Both the position numbers and the translations under genes were made by a program. Of a DNA stretch of 64,000 bases, positions 36,274-45,319 are shown in pieces. Within the stretch, counting starts at the first letter, position 1. The number at the start of each line of letters is the position of its first letter. A model generated the notes under the pieces. It did not search any database. It was not told the origin of the DNA and saw nothing but the letters and a program-made list of their open reading frames with translations. Source of the stretch: Pseudomonas salomonii (GTDB lineage: Bacteria > Pseudomonadota > Gammaproteobacteria > Pseudomonadales > Pseudomonadaceae); assembly GCF_900107155.1 (NCBI RefSeq), contig NZ_FNOX01000015.1, forward strand, positions 1 to 64,000, read 5' to 3'.

Positions 36274-36831
36274 CTCGATCAGTTCCTGCTCGGCGGCGCG
36301 CACCCGTTCGATTACCTGGGCGATGTCTTTGGCATCGCCGTACTGGTAAGCCAGTTTCAGGTAACCCTGGAAGTGCCGGGCCTCGCTCTTGAGCAAACCG
36401 AAGTAGAACTTGCCGAGTTCTTCGTCCAAATGCGGCACCAGGGCTTCGAAACGCTCGCAACTGCGTGCTTCGATAAAGGCGCCGACCACCAGCGTGTCCA
36501 CCAGCTTGACCGGCTCATGGCTGCGCACCACCTTGCGCAAACCCGAGGCGTAACGGCCGGCGTGCAATTGGCGCAGCTCGACCTTGCGCTTTTTGATCAG
36601 GCGCATGACCTGTTCGTGGTGCACCAGCTCTTCACGGGCCAGGCGCGACATCATGCTGATCAGGTCCACATGGGCGTGGTACTTGGCGATCAGGCTGAGG
36701 GCGGTGCTGGCGGCTTTGAATTCGCAGTTCTTGTGGTCGATCAGCAGGGTGTGCTGATCGGCCAACGCGGCCTGGACCCAGGCGTCGGGGGTGCGGCAGC
36801 CGAGGAATTCGTGGATTTCGGGCAGGTTCAT
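36229..36831 (-). CDS. miaE: tRNA-(ms2io6A) hydroxylase MiaE
   Basis: A 200-residue non-haem diiron monooxygenase that hydroxylates the isopentenyl group of 2-methylthio-N6-isopentenyladenosine at position 37 of tRNAs. Ferritin-like helices carry the metal ligands: CEFKAASTALSLI, LAREELVHHEQVMRLI, GAFIEARSCERFEAL and LLKSEARHFQGYLKL. The start MNLPEIHEFLGC is chosen, since upstream codons are Arg-rich and atypical. It overlaps the convergent MFS gene by 45 bp. Confidence 0.92.
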   Translation of the reverse strand: MNLPEIHEFLGCRTPDAWVQAALADQHTLLIDHKNCEFKAASTALSLIAKYHAHVDLISMMSRLAREELVHHEQVMRLIKKRKVELRQLHAGRYASGLRKVVRSHEPVKLVDTLVVGAFIEARSCERFEALVPHLDEELGKFYFGLLKSEARHFQGYLKLAYQYGDAKDIAQVIERVRAAEQELIESPDIEFRFHSGVPA

Positions 36832-36981
36832 CAGGCTCACGGGCAAAAGGATCACAAAAGGCCGGCGATTATACCGACCCCGCCGCAGACCACCAGCCAC
36901 CGGCCTTGATGTGCATCAACATGACGTCTGGCAGGCAGCAACTATAGTTGTTCCAGGCCCACCCTTTTGGAGACCCCGACC

Positions 36982-37845
36982 ATGCAAGCCATTCGCAGCA
37001 TCCTGGTGGTTATCGAACCTGAGCATTCAGAAAGCCTGGCGCTCAAGCGCGCCAAGCTGATTGCCGGGGTCACCGGCGCGCACCTGCATTTGCTGGTGTG
37101 CGACAAAAAGCACGAGCATTCGGCGCTGTTGAGCCTGCTCAAGTCCGGCCTGCAAGAGGACGGCTACAGCGTGACCACCGAGCAGGCTTGGAATGACAGC
37201 CTGCATGACACCATCATCGACGTGCAGCAGGCCGAAGGCTGTGGCCTGGTGATCAAGCAGCACTTTGCCGACAGCCCACTGAAAAAGGCCCTGCTGACGC
37301 CGGCAGACTGGAAACTGCTGCGCTACTGCCCTACCCCGGTGCTGCTGGTGAAAACCTCGACGCCCTGGGCCGACAAGGTGGTGCTGGGGGCGATTGATGT
37401 GGGCAACAGCGACAGCGAACACCAGGCGCTGCACAACACCATCATCGACCATGGCTTCGACATTGCGCGCCTGGCCAAAGCGCAACTGCACGTGATCAGT
37501 GCCCATCCGTCGCCGATGCTGTCGGCAGCAGACCCGACCTTCCAGCTCAAGGAAACCATCGAGGCGCGCTATCGCGAACAGTGCAAGGCGTTCCAGGCCG
37601 AGTTTGATATCGACGACACCCACCTGCATATCGAGGAAGGCCCGGCGGATGTGTTGATCCCCCATGCCGCCCACACGCTGCAAGCGGCGGTGACCATTAT
37701 CGGTACGGTGGCGCGCACCGGGCTTTCCGGCGCATTGATCGGCAATACGGCGGAGGTGGTGCTGGATGCGGTGGAAGGTGATGTGCTGGTGCTCAAGCCG
37801 CAGACGTTGATGGATCACCTGCAGGAGCTGGCGACCAAGGCCTGA
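36982..37845 (+). CDS. Universal stress protein with two Usp domains (UspE-like)
   Basis: A 287-residue cytoplasmic protein with tandem Usp domains, roughly 1-135 and 145-287. The first begins IRSILVVIEPEHSESLALKR and the second begins DKVVLGAIDVGNSDSEHQAL. The C-terminal GTVARTGLSGALIGNTAEVV carries the G-x2-G-x9-G-(S/T) style nucleotide motif. The ATG at 36982 follows TTTTGGAG. Stress survival and anaerobic functions are known for relatives, but the specific role here is not shown. Confidence 0.88.
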   Translation: MQAIRSILVVIEPEHSESLALKRAKLIAGVTGAHLHLLVCDKKHEHSALLSLLKSGLQEDGYSVTTEQAWNDSLHDTIIDVQQAEGCGLVIKQHFADSPLKKALLTPADWKLLRYCPTPVLLVKTSTPWADKVVLGAIDVGNSDSEHQALHNTIIDHGFDIARLAKAQLHVISAHPSPMLSAADPTFQLKETIEARYREQCKAFQAEFDIDDTHLHIEEGPADVLIPHAAHTLQAAVTIIGTVARTGLSGALIGNTAEVVLDAVEGDVLVLKPQTLMDHLQELATKA

Positions 37846-37880
37846 CCTGACATAGCCTCCTCAGACCATGGAGATCAAAT

Positions 37881-37967
37881 GTGGGAGCGGGCTTGCTCGC
37901 GAATACGGAGTGTCAGTCACCGAATTATTGACTGATCTACCGCTTTCGCGAGCAAGCCCGCTCCCAC
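37881..37967. repeat. REPIN downstream of the usp gene
   Basis: Paired arms of the GTGGGAGCGGGCTTGCTCGC class between the convergent usp and DUF1289 genes. Confidence 0.85.
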
Positions 37968-37984
37968 ATGTTTGATGTGTGTTG

Positions 37985-38455
37985 TCAGTCCGCCAACGCA
38001 TCTCTGAGGAACCCCGGCGCGATATAGCGCTGGTAATGCGCCTCGGACAAGATAAAGAACTCACGATCAATGGCATCGCGCAGTTCCGGCAGCGCCCACT
38101 CACGAAACTCCGGCAGCAGCACCATGCCATAGGCTTCCAGGTTGGAAATCACCCGCGCGCCGCGGGCGATCAACTGGTAGGCCCAGCAGTATTCGGACTG
38201 GTGCGGCACGAAGCGAATCTTGCGCTGCTCAAGCTGCCCGCGCAGCATCTTGGGGTCGAAGACTTCCAGTTTGGCCGCCATCACTTGCACCAACAGCTGT
38301 TCCAATCGCAGCCATACCGCGCGTTTTTCTTCTTCGTTATAGCCATTCCACTGGATCACCTCATGGTGAAAGCGTTTGCAGCCACGGCACACGAGATCGC
38401 CGTAAACCGTGGAGCACAGGCCGACGCAGGGGGTTTTGATGGCTTGGTTGGACAT
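37985..38455 (-). CDS. DUF1289 domain protein
   Basis: A 156-residue protein. The N-terminal DUF1289 region has four close cysteines (TPCVGLCSTVYGDLVCRGCK), a likely Fe-S or zinc site, followed by WNGYNEEEKRAVWLRLEQL. The rest (FVPHQSEYCWAYQLIARGAR and onward) is a Pseudomonas-type extension. The ATG at 38455 (MSNQAIKTPC) gives the usual spacing to the first cysteine. Two in-frame upstream ATGs exist but add unrelated residues. The function is unknown. Confidence 0.82.
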   Translation of the reverse strand: MSNQAIKTPCVGLCSTVYGDLVCRGCKRFHHEVIQWNGYNEEEKRAVWLRLEQLLVQVMAAKLEVFDPKMLRGQLEQRKIRFVPHQSEYCWAYQLIARGARVISNLEAYGMVLLPEFREWALPELRDAIDREFFILSEAHYQRYIAPGFLRDALAD

Positions 38456-38540
38456 GGGCAAAGCACACAAATCAGCGAAACGATGCGCCATGTTAGCCCT
38501 TTGTCTAAGGTTGATCACCCAGCAAACTTGGTGAGGTAAC

Positions 38541-38569
38541 TTACCTTTAGATTTTTTTTGCCGTAGAAT
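38541..38569 (+). promoter_or_regulatory. Candidate sigma-70 promoter for the acnB leader RNA
   Basis: TTACCT and TAGAAT are separated by 17 bp, and transcription would begin around 38575, just before the folded leader. The -35 match is weak (3 of 6), so this is a suggestion only. Confidence 0.35.
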
Positions 38570-38602
38570 CATCCGGCCTTGTAAGGCGCCAATAATCCGC
38601 TG

Positions 38603-38738
38603 GAAGCTGTTTTCAAAGCGTCACGAGCACAGTCGTTCCTTCAGAACGGTGTTGGCGCAGGTTCGACCCGGTAGGTCAGAGCCCGCGCCAACCCTCATCA
38701 GCTCCGTTCTGCAGGCGTAAAACTTTGAAAGCAGCTTC
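38603..38738 (+). ncRNA. Strongly folded leader or small RNA upstream of acnB
   Basis: Four nested helices fold this 136-nt stretch into one long rod: 38603-38618 with 38723-38738 (16 pairs, one G-U), 38642-38649 with 38704-38711 (8 pairs), 38651-38658 with 38685-38692 (8 pairs), and 38665-38668 with 38674-38677 (loop CGGTA). No coding frame is convincing here. It ends 111 bp before the acnB GTG and is followed by a second GC-rich inverted repeat (about 38750-38800). It may be a cis-regulatory 5' leader of acnB or an independent small RNA. I do not recognise it as a known family. Confidence 0.65.
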
Positions 38739-38849
38739 TGTGAGGAATGCCGGCAGCGCTGGCTTTGCGGCCCAAAAAGCCCCCGAGCGCATGCGTGCCG
38801 TTCATTTCTGGATGAGCGTCCCGTGGGACCACTGATGAGGGTAATAACT

Positions 38850-41459
38850 GTGCTTGAAGCCTACCGCAAACATATCGAAGAGCGCGCAGCACTGGGTATC
38901 GTTCCCCAGCCGCTTAACGCCGAACAAACCGCAGGCCTGGTCGAGCTGCTGAAGAATCCTCCGGCTGGCGAAGAAGAATTTCTCGTTGACCTGATCACCA
39001 ACCGCATTCCACCAGGCGTTGACGAGGCTGCCTACGTCAAGGCCGGTTTCCTGTCCGCCCTGGCCAAGGGCGAAGTCACTTCTCCCCTGATCGACAAGAA
39101 ACGCGCGGTTGAACTGCTTGGCACCATGCAAGGCGGCTACAACATCGTGACGTTGGTCGAGCTGCTGGACGACGCCGAGCTGGCCCCTGTCGCGGCCGCC
39201 CAACTCAAGCACACCCTGCTGATGTTCGATGCGTTCCACGACGTGGCCGAAAAAGCCAAGAACGGCAACGAGCACGCCAAAGGCGTGATCCAGTCCTGGG
39301 CTGACGGCGAGTGGTTCCGCAACCGCCCAACCCTGGCCGACAAGATCAGCCTGCGCGTCTTCAAGGTCACCGGCGAAACCAACACCGACGACCTGTCCCC
39401 TGCCCCGGACGCCTGGTCCCGCCCTGACATCCCGCTGCACGCCCTGGCCATGCTGAAAATGGCACGCGAAGGCATCGTGCCGGACGAGCAAGGCAAAACC
39501 GGCCCGATGAAGCAGATCGAAGAGATGCGCGGCCAGGGTTTCCCGATCGCCTACGTCGGCGACGTGGTGGGTACCGGTTCGTCGCGTAAATCGGCAACCA
39601 ACTCGGTATTGTGGTTCTTCGGCGACGACGTACCGTACGTGCCGAACAAGCGCGCCGGCGGCTTCTGCTTCGGCAGCAAGATCGCCCCAATCTTCTACAA
39701 CACCATGGAAGATGCTGGCGCACTGCCAATCGAATTCGACGTGACCAACATGAACATGGGCGACGTGATCGACCTGTACCCGCATGCTGGCAAAGTCTGC
39801 AAACACGGCACCGACGAAGTCCTGACCACCTTCGAAATGAAGACCCCGGTGCTGTTGGACGAAGTTCGCGCCGGCGGCCGTATCCCGCTGATCATCGGCC
39901 GTGGCCTGACCGACAAGGCGCGTGCTGAGCTGGGCCTGGGCCCTACCGACCTGTTCAAACTGCCAGAAGCACCTGTCGACACCGGCAAGGGCTTCACCCT
40001 GGCACAGAAAATGGTCGGCAAGGCTTGCGGTCTGCCAGAAGGCAAAGGCGTTCGTCCTGGCACCTACTGCGAGCCGAAGATGACCACCGTGGGTTCTCAG
40101 GACACCACCGGTCCTATGACCCGTGATGAACTTAAAGACCTGGCGTGCCTGGGCTTCTCGACCGATCTGGTCATGCAGTCGTTCTGCCATACCGCGGCGT
40201 ACCCCAAGCCGATCGACGTGACCACCCACCACACCCTGCCTGACTTCATCATGACCCGTGGCGGTGTATCGCTGCGTCCAGGCGACGGCATCATCCACAG
40301 CTGGTTGAACCGTATGCTGCTGCCGGATACCGTCGGCACCGGTGGTGACTCCCACACCCGTTTCCCGATGGGCATCTCGTTCCCGGCCGGTTCCGGTCTG
40401 GTCGCGTTTGCCGCAGCCACTGGCGTAATGCCACTGGACATGCCGGAATCGATCCTGGTGCGCTTCAAAGGCAAAATGAAACCTGGCATCACCCTGCGTG
40501 ACCTGGTTCATGCCATTCCTTACTACGCGATCCAGGCTGGCCTGCTGACCGTAGAGAAGAAAGGCAAGAAGAACGCCTTCTCCGGCCGCATCCTGGAGAT
40601 CGAAGGCCTGAACGACCTGACGCTGGAACAAGCCTTTGAGCTGTCCGACGCCTCGGCTGAGCGTTCGGCTGCCGGTTGCACCATCAAGCTGTCCAAGGAA
40701 TCGGTCACCGAGTACCTGAACTCCAACATCACCCTGCTGCGCTGGATGATCGGCGAAGGCTACGGCGATGCACGCACCCTGGAACGTCGCGCCCAAGCGA
40801 TGGAAGCCTGGGTTGCCAACCCGGAGCTGATGGAAGCCGATGCCGACGCCGAATACGCCGAAATCATCGAGATCGACCTGGCCGAAATCAACGAGCCGAT
40901 CCTCTGCGCACCAAACGACCCGGACGATGCCCGTCTGTTGTCCAGCGTTGCCGGTGAGAAGATCGACGAAGTGTTCATCGGTTCGTGCATGACCAACATC
41001 GGTCACTTCCGCGCTGCCGGTAAGCTGCTGGAGCAGGTCAAGGGCCAGCTGCCAACCCGTCTGTGGCTGTCGCCGCCGACCAAGATGGACGCTCACCAAC
41101 TGACCGAAGAAGGCTACTACGGTATCTACGGCAAGGCTGGCGCGCGCATGGAAATGCCGGGCTGCTCGCTGTGCATGGGTAACCAGGCACGTGTAGAGCC
41201 GAACTCGACGGTTGTGTCGACTTCGACCCGTAACTTCCCGAACCGTCTGGGTGATGGCGCGAACGTCTACCTGGCCTCGGCTGAGCTGGCGGCAGTTGCC
41301 TCCACGCTGGGTCGCCTGCCGACCGTCGAAGAGTACATGGGTTACGCAGCGAAACTGGACACCATGGCCAGTGACGTTTACCGCTACCTGAACTTCGACC
41401 AGATCGCCGAGTTCCGCAAGATCGCAGCAAGCGCCAACATCCCGGTGATTCAAGCCTAA
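38850..41459 (+). CDS. acnB: Aconitate hydratase B (2-methylisocitrate dehydratase activity in the family)
   Basis: An 869-residue AcnB, the main TCA-cycle aconitase, which interconverts citrate and isocitrate. The start is the GTG at 38850 (LEAYRKHIEERAALGIVPQP), preceded by GATGAGGGT. This gives the standard AcnB N-terminus and length. HEAT-like domain 5, the swivel domain (GDVVGTGSSRKSATNSVLWF) and the catalytic core are present. The [4Fe-4S] cysteines are in GSCMTNIGHF and CSLCMGNQAR. In P. aeruginosa, acnB is repressed by PrrF small RNAs under iron starvation. The long folded leader here is an additional possible control point. Confidence 0.96.
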   Translation: MLEAYRKHIEERAALGIVPQPLNAEQTAGLVELLKNPPAGEEEFLVDLITNRIPPGVDEAAYVKAGFLSALAKGEVTSPLIDKKRAVELLGTMQGGYNIVTLVELLDDAELAPVAAAQLKHTLLMFDAFHDVAEKAKNGNEHAKGVIQSWADGEWFRNRPTLADKISLRVFKVTGETNTDDLSPAPDAWSRPDIPLHALAMLKMAREGIVPDEQGKTGPMKQIEEMRGQGFPIAYVGDVVGTGSSRKSATNSVLWFFGDDVPYVPNKRAGGFCFGSKIAPIFYNTMEDAGALPIEFDVTNMNMGDVIDLYPHAGKVCKHGTDEVLTTFEMKTPVLLDEVRAGGRIPLIIGRGLTDKARAELGLGPTDLFKLPEAPVDTGKGFTLAQKMVGKACGLPEGKGVRPGTYCEPKMTTVGSQDTTGPMTRDELKDLACLGFSTDLVMQSFCHTAAYPKPIDVTTHHTLPDFIMTRGGVSLRPGDGIIHSWLNRMLLPDTVGTGGDSHTRFPMGISFPAGSGLVAFAAATGVMPLDMPESILVRFKGKMKPGITLRDLVHAIPYYAIQAGLLTVEKKGKKNAFSGRILEIEGLNDLTLEQAFELSDASAERSAAGCTIKLSKESVTEYLNSNITLLRWMIGEGYGDARTLERRAQAMEAWVANPELMEADADAEYAEIIEIDLAEINEPILCAPNDPDDARLLSSVAGEKIDEVFIGSCMTNIGHFRAAGKLLEQVKGQLPTRLWLSPPTKMDAHQLTEEGYYGIYGKAGARMEMPGCSLCMGNQARVEPNSTVVSTSTRNFPNRLGDGANVYLASAELAAVASTLGRLPTVEEYMGYAAKLDTMASDVYRYLNFDQIAEFRKIAASANIPVIQA

Positions 41460-41472
41460 GATGTTGTGATTT

Positions 41473-41511
41473 AAAAAACGCCGCGCATCGCAAGATGCGC
41501 GGCGTTTTTTT
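41473..41511 (+). terminator. Intrinsic terminator of acnB
   Basis: A near-perfect 17-bp stem (41473-41489 with 41494-41510) closed by a GCAA tetraloop and ending in a run of seven T, starting 14 bp after the acnB stop. Confidence 0.93.
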
Positions 41512-41550
41512 ATGCCTGGAATACAGCGCTAACAACCCCACCAAACAAAT

Positions 41551-41576
41551 GTGGGAGCTGGCTTGCCTGCTCCCAC
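41551..41576. repeat. Collapsed single REP hairpin
   Basis: GTGGGAGCTGGCTTGCCTGC is followed directly by TCCCAC, so the arms meet without the usual 45-bp core. It looks like an internal deletion of a REPIN. It lies between the acnB terminator and the end of the SulP gene. Confidence 0.75.
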
Positions 41577-41595
41577 ACTTTTTGATCATTGGCAC

Positions 41596-43251
41596 TCACG
41601 ACCTGGTGTGCAACGCCAACTGCACTGCGCCATCGACACTCAAGGCACTCAGCAAAACCTGTGGCGCAACGGCTTCGGGCAAGGCTTGCAGTACTTCCAG
41701 CGCCGCATGCCGCACCCGCGCCAGTACCAGCCGCTTACCCTCCCCGTGCACCTGCGCAAAAAACGCTGCCAGCGCCTCGATACTGGTGCCGTCAAGGTCA
41801 GGAGACTCCTCCAGGCTCAACACCACCGCATCGACCGGCGACTGACGCATCAAGCGCAACGCCGCACCCAGGATGCGTTCGGCATTGGCAAAGAACAGCG
41901 CCTCGCTGGGCCGCACAATCAACAGGCCAGGCACTTGCACCGCATCGGCATGGTGTTGTTGGTCAACAAAATCGTGAGTGTCGCCCAAGCGCCCCAGCAC
42001 TTGAATATCCGCCGAAGACATCTGGCGCAACATCAACACCACGCTGATCGCCACCGACACCAGCAAGCCATCCAGCACGCCCAACACCAGGACCGCCGCT
42101 ACCGCGCAGACCACCAGCAAACGGTCACGGCGCCACCGGAAATAACGGCCCAAGGGTTGCAGGCTCAAACTACGGCCCAGCGCGTAGATGACGATGGCGG
42201 CGAGCACCGGCTCCGGTGTTAACGCCACATACGGCAGCACCGTCAACACGATCACCAGCACCACCAACGCCGCAATGATGCCCGCCAGGCGCGAACCGGC
42301 GCCGGCGGCCTCATTCGCCGACGTCGCCGAATAGCCCGCACCGGCGGGCATGCCATGGAACAACCCGGACACCAGGTTCGCCGCGCCCAGCGCCAACAGA
42401 TCGCGATTGGATGACACCCGGTCGCCATGTTTAAGTGCGAACGAACTGATAGAGCCGTAGGACTCCGCATACAGGATCATGACCAAGGCAAAGGCCAGCT
42501 CGCCCAGGCGCAACCAATCCGCGAACGGCAGCACCGGAAAGTGCCCCAGTTCCAGACGCAGATCAATCATGCCGATCAAGGGCACGCCATGGGCCTGCAA
42601 GCCCAGGTACTGCCCGACAACAATCCCCAGCACCACCACCAGCAAGCCGCCCGGCAAACGCGGGATTCGCGCGCACAGCCACAAGACGGCCAATGCTGCC
42701 GCTGCCACCAGCGCCGCCGGCCAGTTCCAGCGCGGAAGTTGTTCCAGTAGTTGCGGCAGGAAACGGATCAGGTTGTTATCGGTCAGGTGTACGCCCACCA
42801 CACTCGCCAATTGCTTGAGGATGATGGTCAGCGCCAGGCCAAAGGCAAAACCGCGCAACACCGGCTTGGCGATAAACGACGTCACACCGCCCAGCTTGAA
42901 CAAACCGGCCAGCAAAAACAGCACGCCGGTGATCAGCACCAGGCCGAAGGCCAGGGACAGCCTGAGCGCCGGATCATCACCGGCCAGGCTGGCGGTAGCA
43001 GCCGCCAATACCGCCGCCGAAGAGGACGTGGCCGACACAATCGCGAAACGGCTGGTGCCCAGCAGGCCGTAACACACCAGCCCGGCAAACAAAGCGATAA
43101 CACCGGCCTGCGACGGCAATGCGGCGATGCTGGAATACGCCACAGCCTCCGGCAGCAGTAACCCGGCGATGGATAACCCGGCAAGGATGTCCTGGGTACG
43201 ATTGGGGGGTACGGCAACGGGCGTGACAGTTTCAGTTTTCAATCGGCCCAA
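41596..43251 (-). CDS. SulP-family anion transporter with STAS domain
   Basis: A 551-residue membrane protein of the SulP/SLC26 family. The N-terminal signature is RTQDILAGLSIAGLLLPEAVAYSSIAALPS, and about 12-14 membrane helices extend to ~400. A cytoplasmic STAS domain follows (VDAVVLSLEESPDLDGTSIEALAAFF). The substrate could be sulfate, bicarbonate or a dicarboxylate and cannot be told apart here. The likely start is the TTG at 43251, within the last 20 bp of the ParB-like gene, so the two may be coupled. Other starts are possible. Confidence 0.85.
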   Translation of the reverse strand: MGRLKTETVTPVAVPPNRTQDILAGLSIAGLLLPEAVAYSSIAALPSQAGVIALFAGLVCYGLLGTSRFAIVSATSSSAAVLAAATASLAGDDPALRLSLAFGLVLITGVLFLLAGLFKLGGVTSFIAKPVLRGFAFGLALTIILKQLASVVGVHLTDNNLIRFLPQLLEQLPRWNWPAALVAAAALAVLWLCARIPRLPGGLLVVVLGIVVGQYLGLQAHGVPLIGMIDLRLELGHFPVLPFADWLRLGELAFALVMILYAESYGSISSFALKHGDRVSSNRDLLALGAANLVSGLFHGMPAGAGYSATSANEAAGAGSRLAGIIAALVVLVIVLTVLPYVALTPEPVLAAIVIYALGRSLSLQPLGRYFRWRRDRLLVVCAVAAVLVLGVLDGLLVSVAISVVLMLRQMSSADIQVLGRLGDTHDFVDQQHHADAVQVPGLLIVRPSEALFFANAERILGAALRLMRQSPVDAVVLSLEESPDLDGTSIEALAAFFAQVHGEGKRLVLARVRHAALEVLQALPEAVAPQVLLSALSVDGAVQLALHTRS

Positions 43252-43849
43252 CCCATCCTGGCAAATAACGGGCTTCCTGGCTGCGCGCCAGGGTCATGGC
43301 CTTGCCCAACAATTTGGCATTTGGCTGGCTGACAAAATCGCTGCCGATACGGCTGCGAAAGAAGTCCGCCCACAAAAACTCACTGAACGGTGTTGCGTCC
43401 TTGGCGTAACCACCGGCGGTGCGCAGCAGGCCGGCAAGGCTGCGGTAAGGGTCGTCCTGCAAGTCGGTTATCTTGCGGGGAATGGCTTCATAGGTACGCC
43501 GCAAACCGCGCGCGTCGTAGGGGTGGACCCATTGATTGAATGCCATGACATTCCAGAAGGTGCTGCGCTCGACGAAAGACAGGTCCTTGAGCATGAGCAG
43601 CGAGACACTCTTGACCTCTTCCAGAATCAAGGCCAAACCAAAATGGTGGTGGTCGGTGATGTAGTAGCGTTCGTCCGGCCCCAGCACACAAGGAAACCAG
43701 TGCTTATCGAGGGCGGCGGCGCGCTCCCTGCGCTTGAGTTTGGTCCAGGCGTCGCGCTTGGCAGCGACTTCAGCCATGCCGACCGTCAATTGTGTAGGGT
43801 GCAGTTTTTCCAGTTTGCCTGTGACCAGTTGCGGACGGGGCCGAGCCAT
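43232..43849 (-). CDS. ParB-like protein (ParBc_2 type)
   Basis: A 205-residue protein of the putative ParB-like nuclease family. It shows KLEKLHPTQLTVGMAEVAAK at the N-terminus, then WFPCVLGPDERYYITDHHHF, the counterpart of the ParB nucleotide-binding motif, and LLKDLSFVERSTFWNVM. It lacks a DNA-binding helix-turn-helix, so it is not the chromosome-segregation ParB. The ATG at 43849 follows TTTGGAGATACCC. A longer upstream frame has no similarity and crosses the permease terminator. It overlaps SulP. Confidence 0.8.
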   Translation of the reverse strand: MARPRPQLVTGKLEKLHPTQLTVGMAEVAAKRDAWTKLKRRERAAALDKHWFPCVLGPDERYYITDHHHFGLALILEEVKSVSLLMLKDLSFVERSTFWNVMAFNQWVHPYDARGLRRTYEAIPRKITDLQDDPYRSLAGLLRTAGGYAKDATPFSEFLWADFFRSRIGSDFVSQPNAKLLGKAMTLARSQEARYLPGWVGPIEN

Positions 43850-43920
43850 GGGTATCTCCAAAGGGAACCAACACGTCGACAGCTTAGCCCTCATTGCCAT
43901 CGGGATTTTTTTCGGACACA

Positions 43921-43956
43921 AAAAAAGCCGACTCACGCAGTGCGCGAATCGGCTTT
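43921..43956 (-). terminator. Intrinsic terminator of the permease gene
   Basis: Read on the minus strand, an AAAGCCGA...TCGGCTTT stem with an inner CGC/GCG is followed by T7. It lies just after the stop of the permease at 43975 and before the ParB-like gene. Confidence 0.85.
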
Positions 43957-43974
43957 GCTGCCTGCTGCCGGTTA

Positions 43975-45252
43975 TCAGGACAGCAGCGAGTAAACCAACG
44001 CAGTAATCGCGACCAGGCCTACAGCGGTGACAAACACATTCGACGCCTGCCCACGGTACTTGGCCATGGCCGGCACCTTGCGGATCGCGTACATCGGCAT
44101 CAGGAACAGGATCGAGGCGATGATCGGGCCACCGAGGGTTTCGATCATGCCGAGAATGCTCGGGTTGAGCGTGGCGACCAGCCAGCACACCACCAGCATG
44201 AACGCGGCGGTCATGCGGTCCAGGGATTTGGCAGCCGGACGACGCCCGGTTTTCAATACCAGCCCCTTGAGGCCTTCACTGGCGCCGATGTAGTGGCCCA
44301 GGAACGACTTGGCAATCGCCACGAATGCAATCAACGGTGCGGCGAAGGCGATGGTCGGGTTGTCGAAGTGGTTGGCCAGGTACGACAGAATCGACAGGTT
44401 CTGCGCTTTCGCTTCGGCCAGCTGTGCCGGCGACAGGGTCAGTACGCAGCTGAACACGAAGAACAGCACCATTACCACCATCAACAGGTGCGCACGGCAC
44501 AGGATCTGCGAGCTGCGTTCATCGGCATTGGCGCCATACTGGCGCTTCTGGTCGACCGCGAACGCCGAGATGATCGGCGAATGGTTGAACGAGAACACCA
44601 TCACCGGAATCGCCAGCCACAGGGTATTGAGCAGCGCGGACGGCGCCGGGACTTCGCCGGCAGTGCTGAGGATGCCGCCGGTCCAGTGCGGGATCAGGTA
44701 CACCGCCAGGAACAGCAAGGCGACGATAAACGGATACACCATCAGGCTCATGGCCTTGACGATCACTTGCTCACCGCAGCGCACCACGGCCAGCAGGCCG
44801 AGGATTAACACAAAGGCAAGGATCGCGCGTGGCGGCGGCAGGATGTGCAGTTGGTGTTCCATAAAACTGCTGACGGTGTTGGTCAGGGCCACGCTGTAGA
44901 TCAGCAGGATCGGGAAGATGGCGAAGAAGTACAGCAAGGTGATCAGCGCACCGGCCTTGAGGCCGAAATGCTCTTCAACCACGTCGGTGATGTCGGAGCC
45001 GGCGCGGCCGGACAGCACGAAGCGCGTCAGGCCACGGTGAGCGAAGAACGTCATCGGGAACGCCAGCAATGCCAGGATCACCAGGGGCCAGAAGCCGCCC
45101 AGGCCGGCGTTGATCGGCAAAAACAAAGTACCGGCGCCAATGGCGGTGCCGAACAGGCCGAGCATCCAGGTGGTGTCCTGGCGGCTCCAGCTTGTGAGGG
45201 TTGCAGGTGTCGTTGCATAGCGTTCGTCGACGCTATTGGCCTGATCATTCAT
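43975..45252 (-). CDS. HAAAP-family amino acid permease (serine/threonine type, SdaC-like)
   Basis: A 425-residue inner-membrane permease of the hydroxy/aromatic amino acid family with about 11 helices. The first reads WMLGLFGTAIGAGTLFLPIN, the hallmark unwound-helix motif, and VFSFNHSPIISAFAVDQKRQ is the conserved central block. Proton-coupled serine or threonine uptake is the most likely role. The start MNDQANSVDERYATTP at 45252 is preferred over one six codons earlier. The leader contains a GC hairpin (45281-45315). Confidence 0.85.
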   Translation of the reverse strand: MNDQANSVDERYATTPATLTSWSRQDTTWMLGLFGTAIGAGTLFLPINAGLGGFWPLVILALLAFPMTFFAHRGLTRFVLSGRAGSDITDVVEEHFGLKAGALITLLYFFAIFPILLIYSVALTNTVSSFMEHQLHILPPPRAILAFVLILGLLAVVRCGEQVIVKAMSLMVYPFIVALLFLAVYLIPHWTGGILSTAGEVPAPSALLNTLWLAIPVMVFSFNHSPIISAFAVDQKRQYGANADERSSQILCRAHLLMVVMVLFFVFSCVLTLSPAQLAEAKAQNLSILSYLANHFDNPTIAFAAPLIAFVAIAKSFLGHYIGASEGLKGLVLKTGRRPAAKSLDRMTAAFMLVVCWLVATLNPSILGMIETLGGPIIASILFLMPMYAIRKVPAMAKYRGQASNVFVTAVGLVAITALVYSLLS

Positions 45253-45280
45253 CCGGTCGGATCTCCGCATTTACACGGCC

Positions 45281-45315
45281 GGGGCGAGTCAGAAAAACCT
45301 GACAGGCAGCGCCCC
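45281..45315 (-). other. Hairpin in the 5' leader of the permease gene
   Basis: GGGGC/GCCCC and GTCAG/CTGAC form a two-part stem around an A-rich (minus strand T-rich) loop, about 29 bp ahead of the start codon. It may limit ribosome access or be chance GC pairing. Confidence 0.35.
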
Positions 45316-45319
45316 GTCC

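Noticed and set aside
38802..41453. 883-codon minus-strand open frame across acnB
   Set aside because: It is antisense to a fully conserved AcnB. Long antisense frames are expected with high GC at third codon positions.
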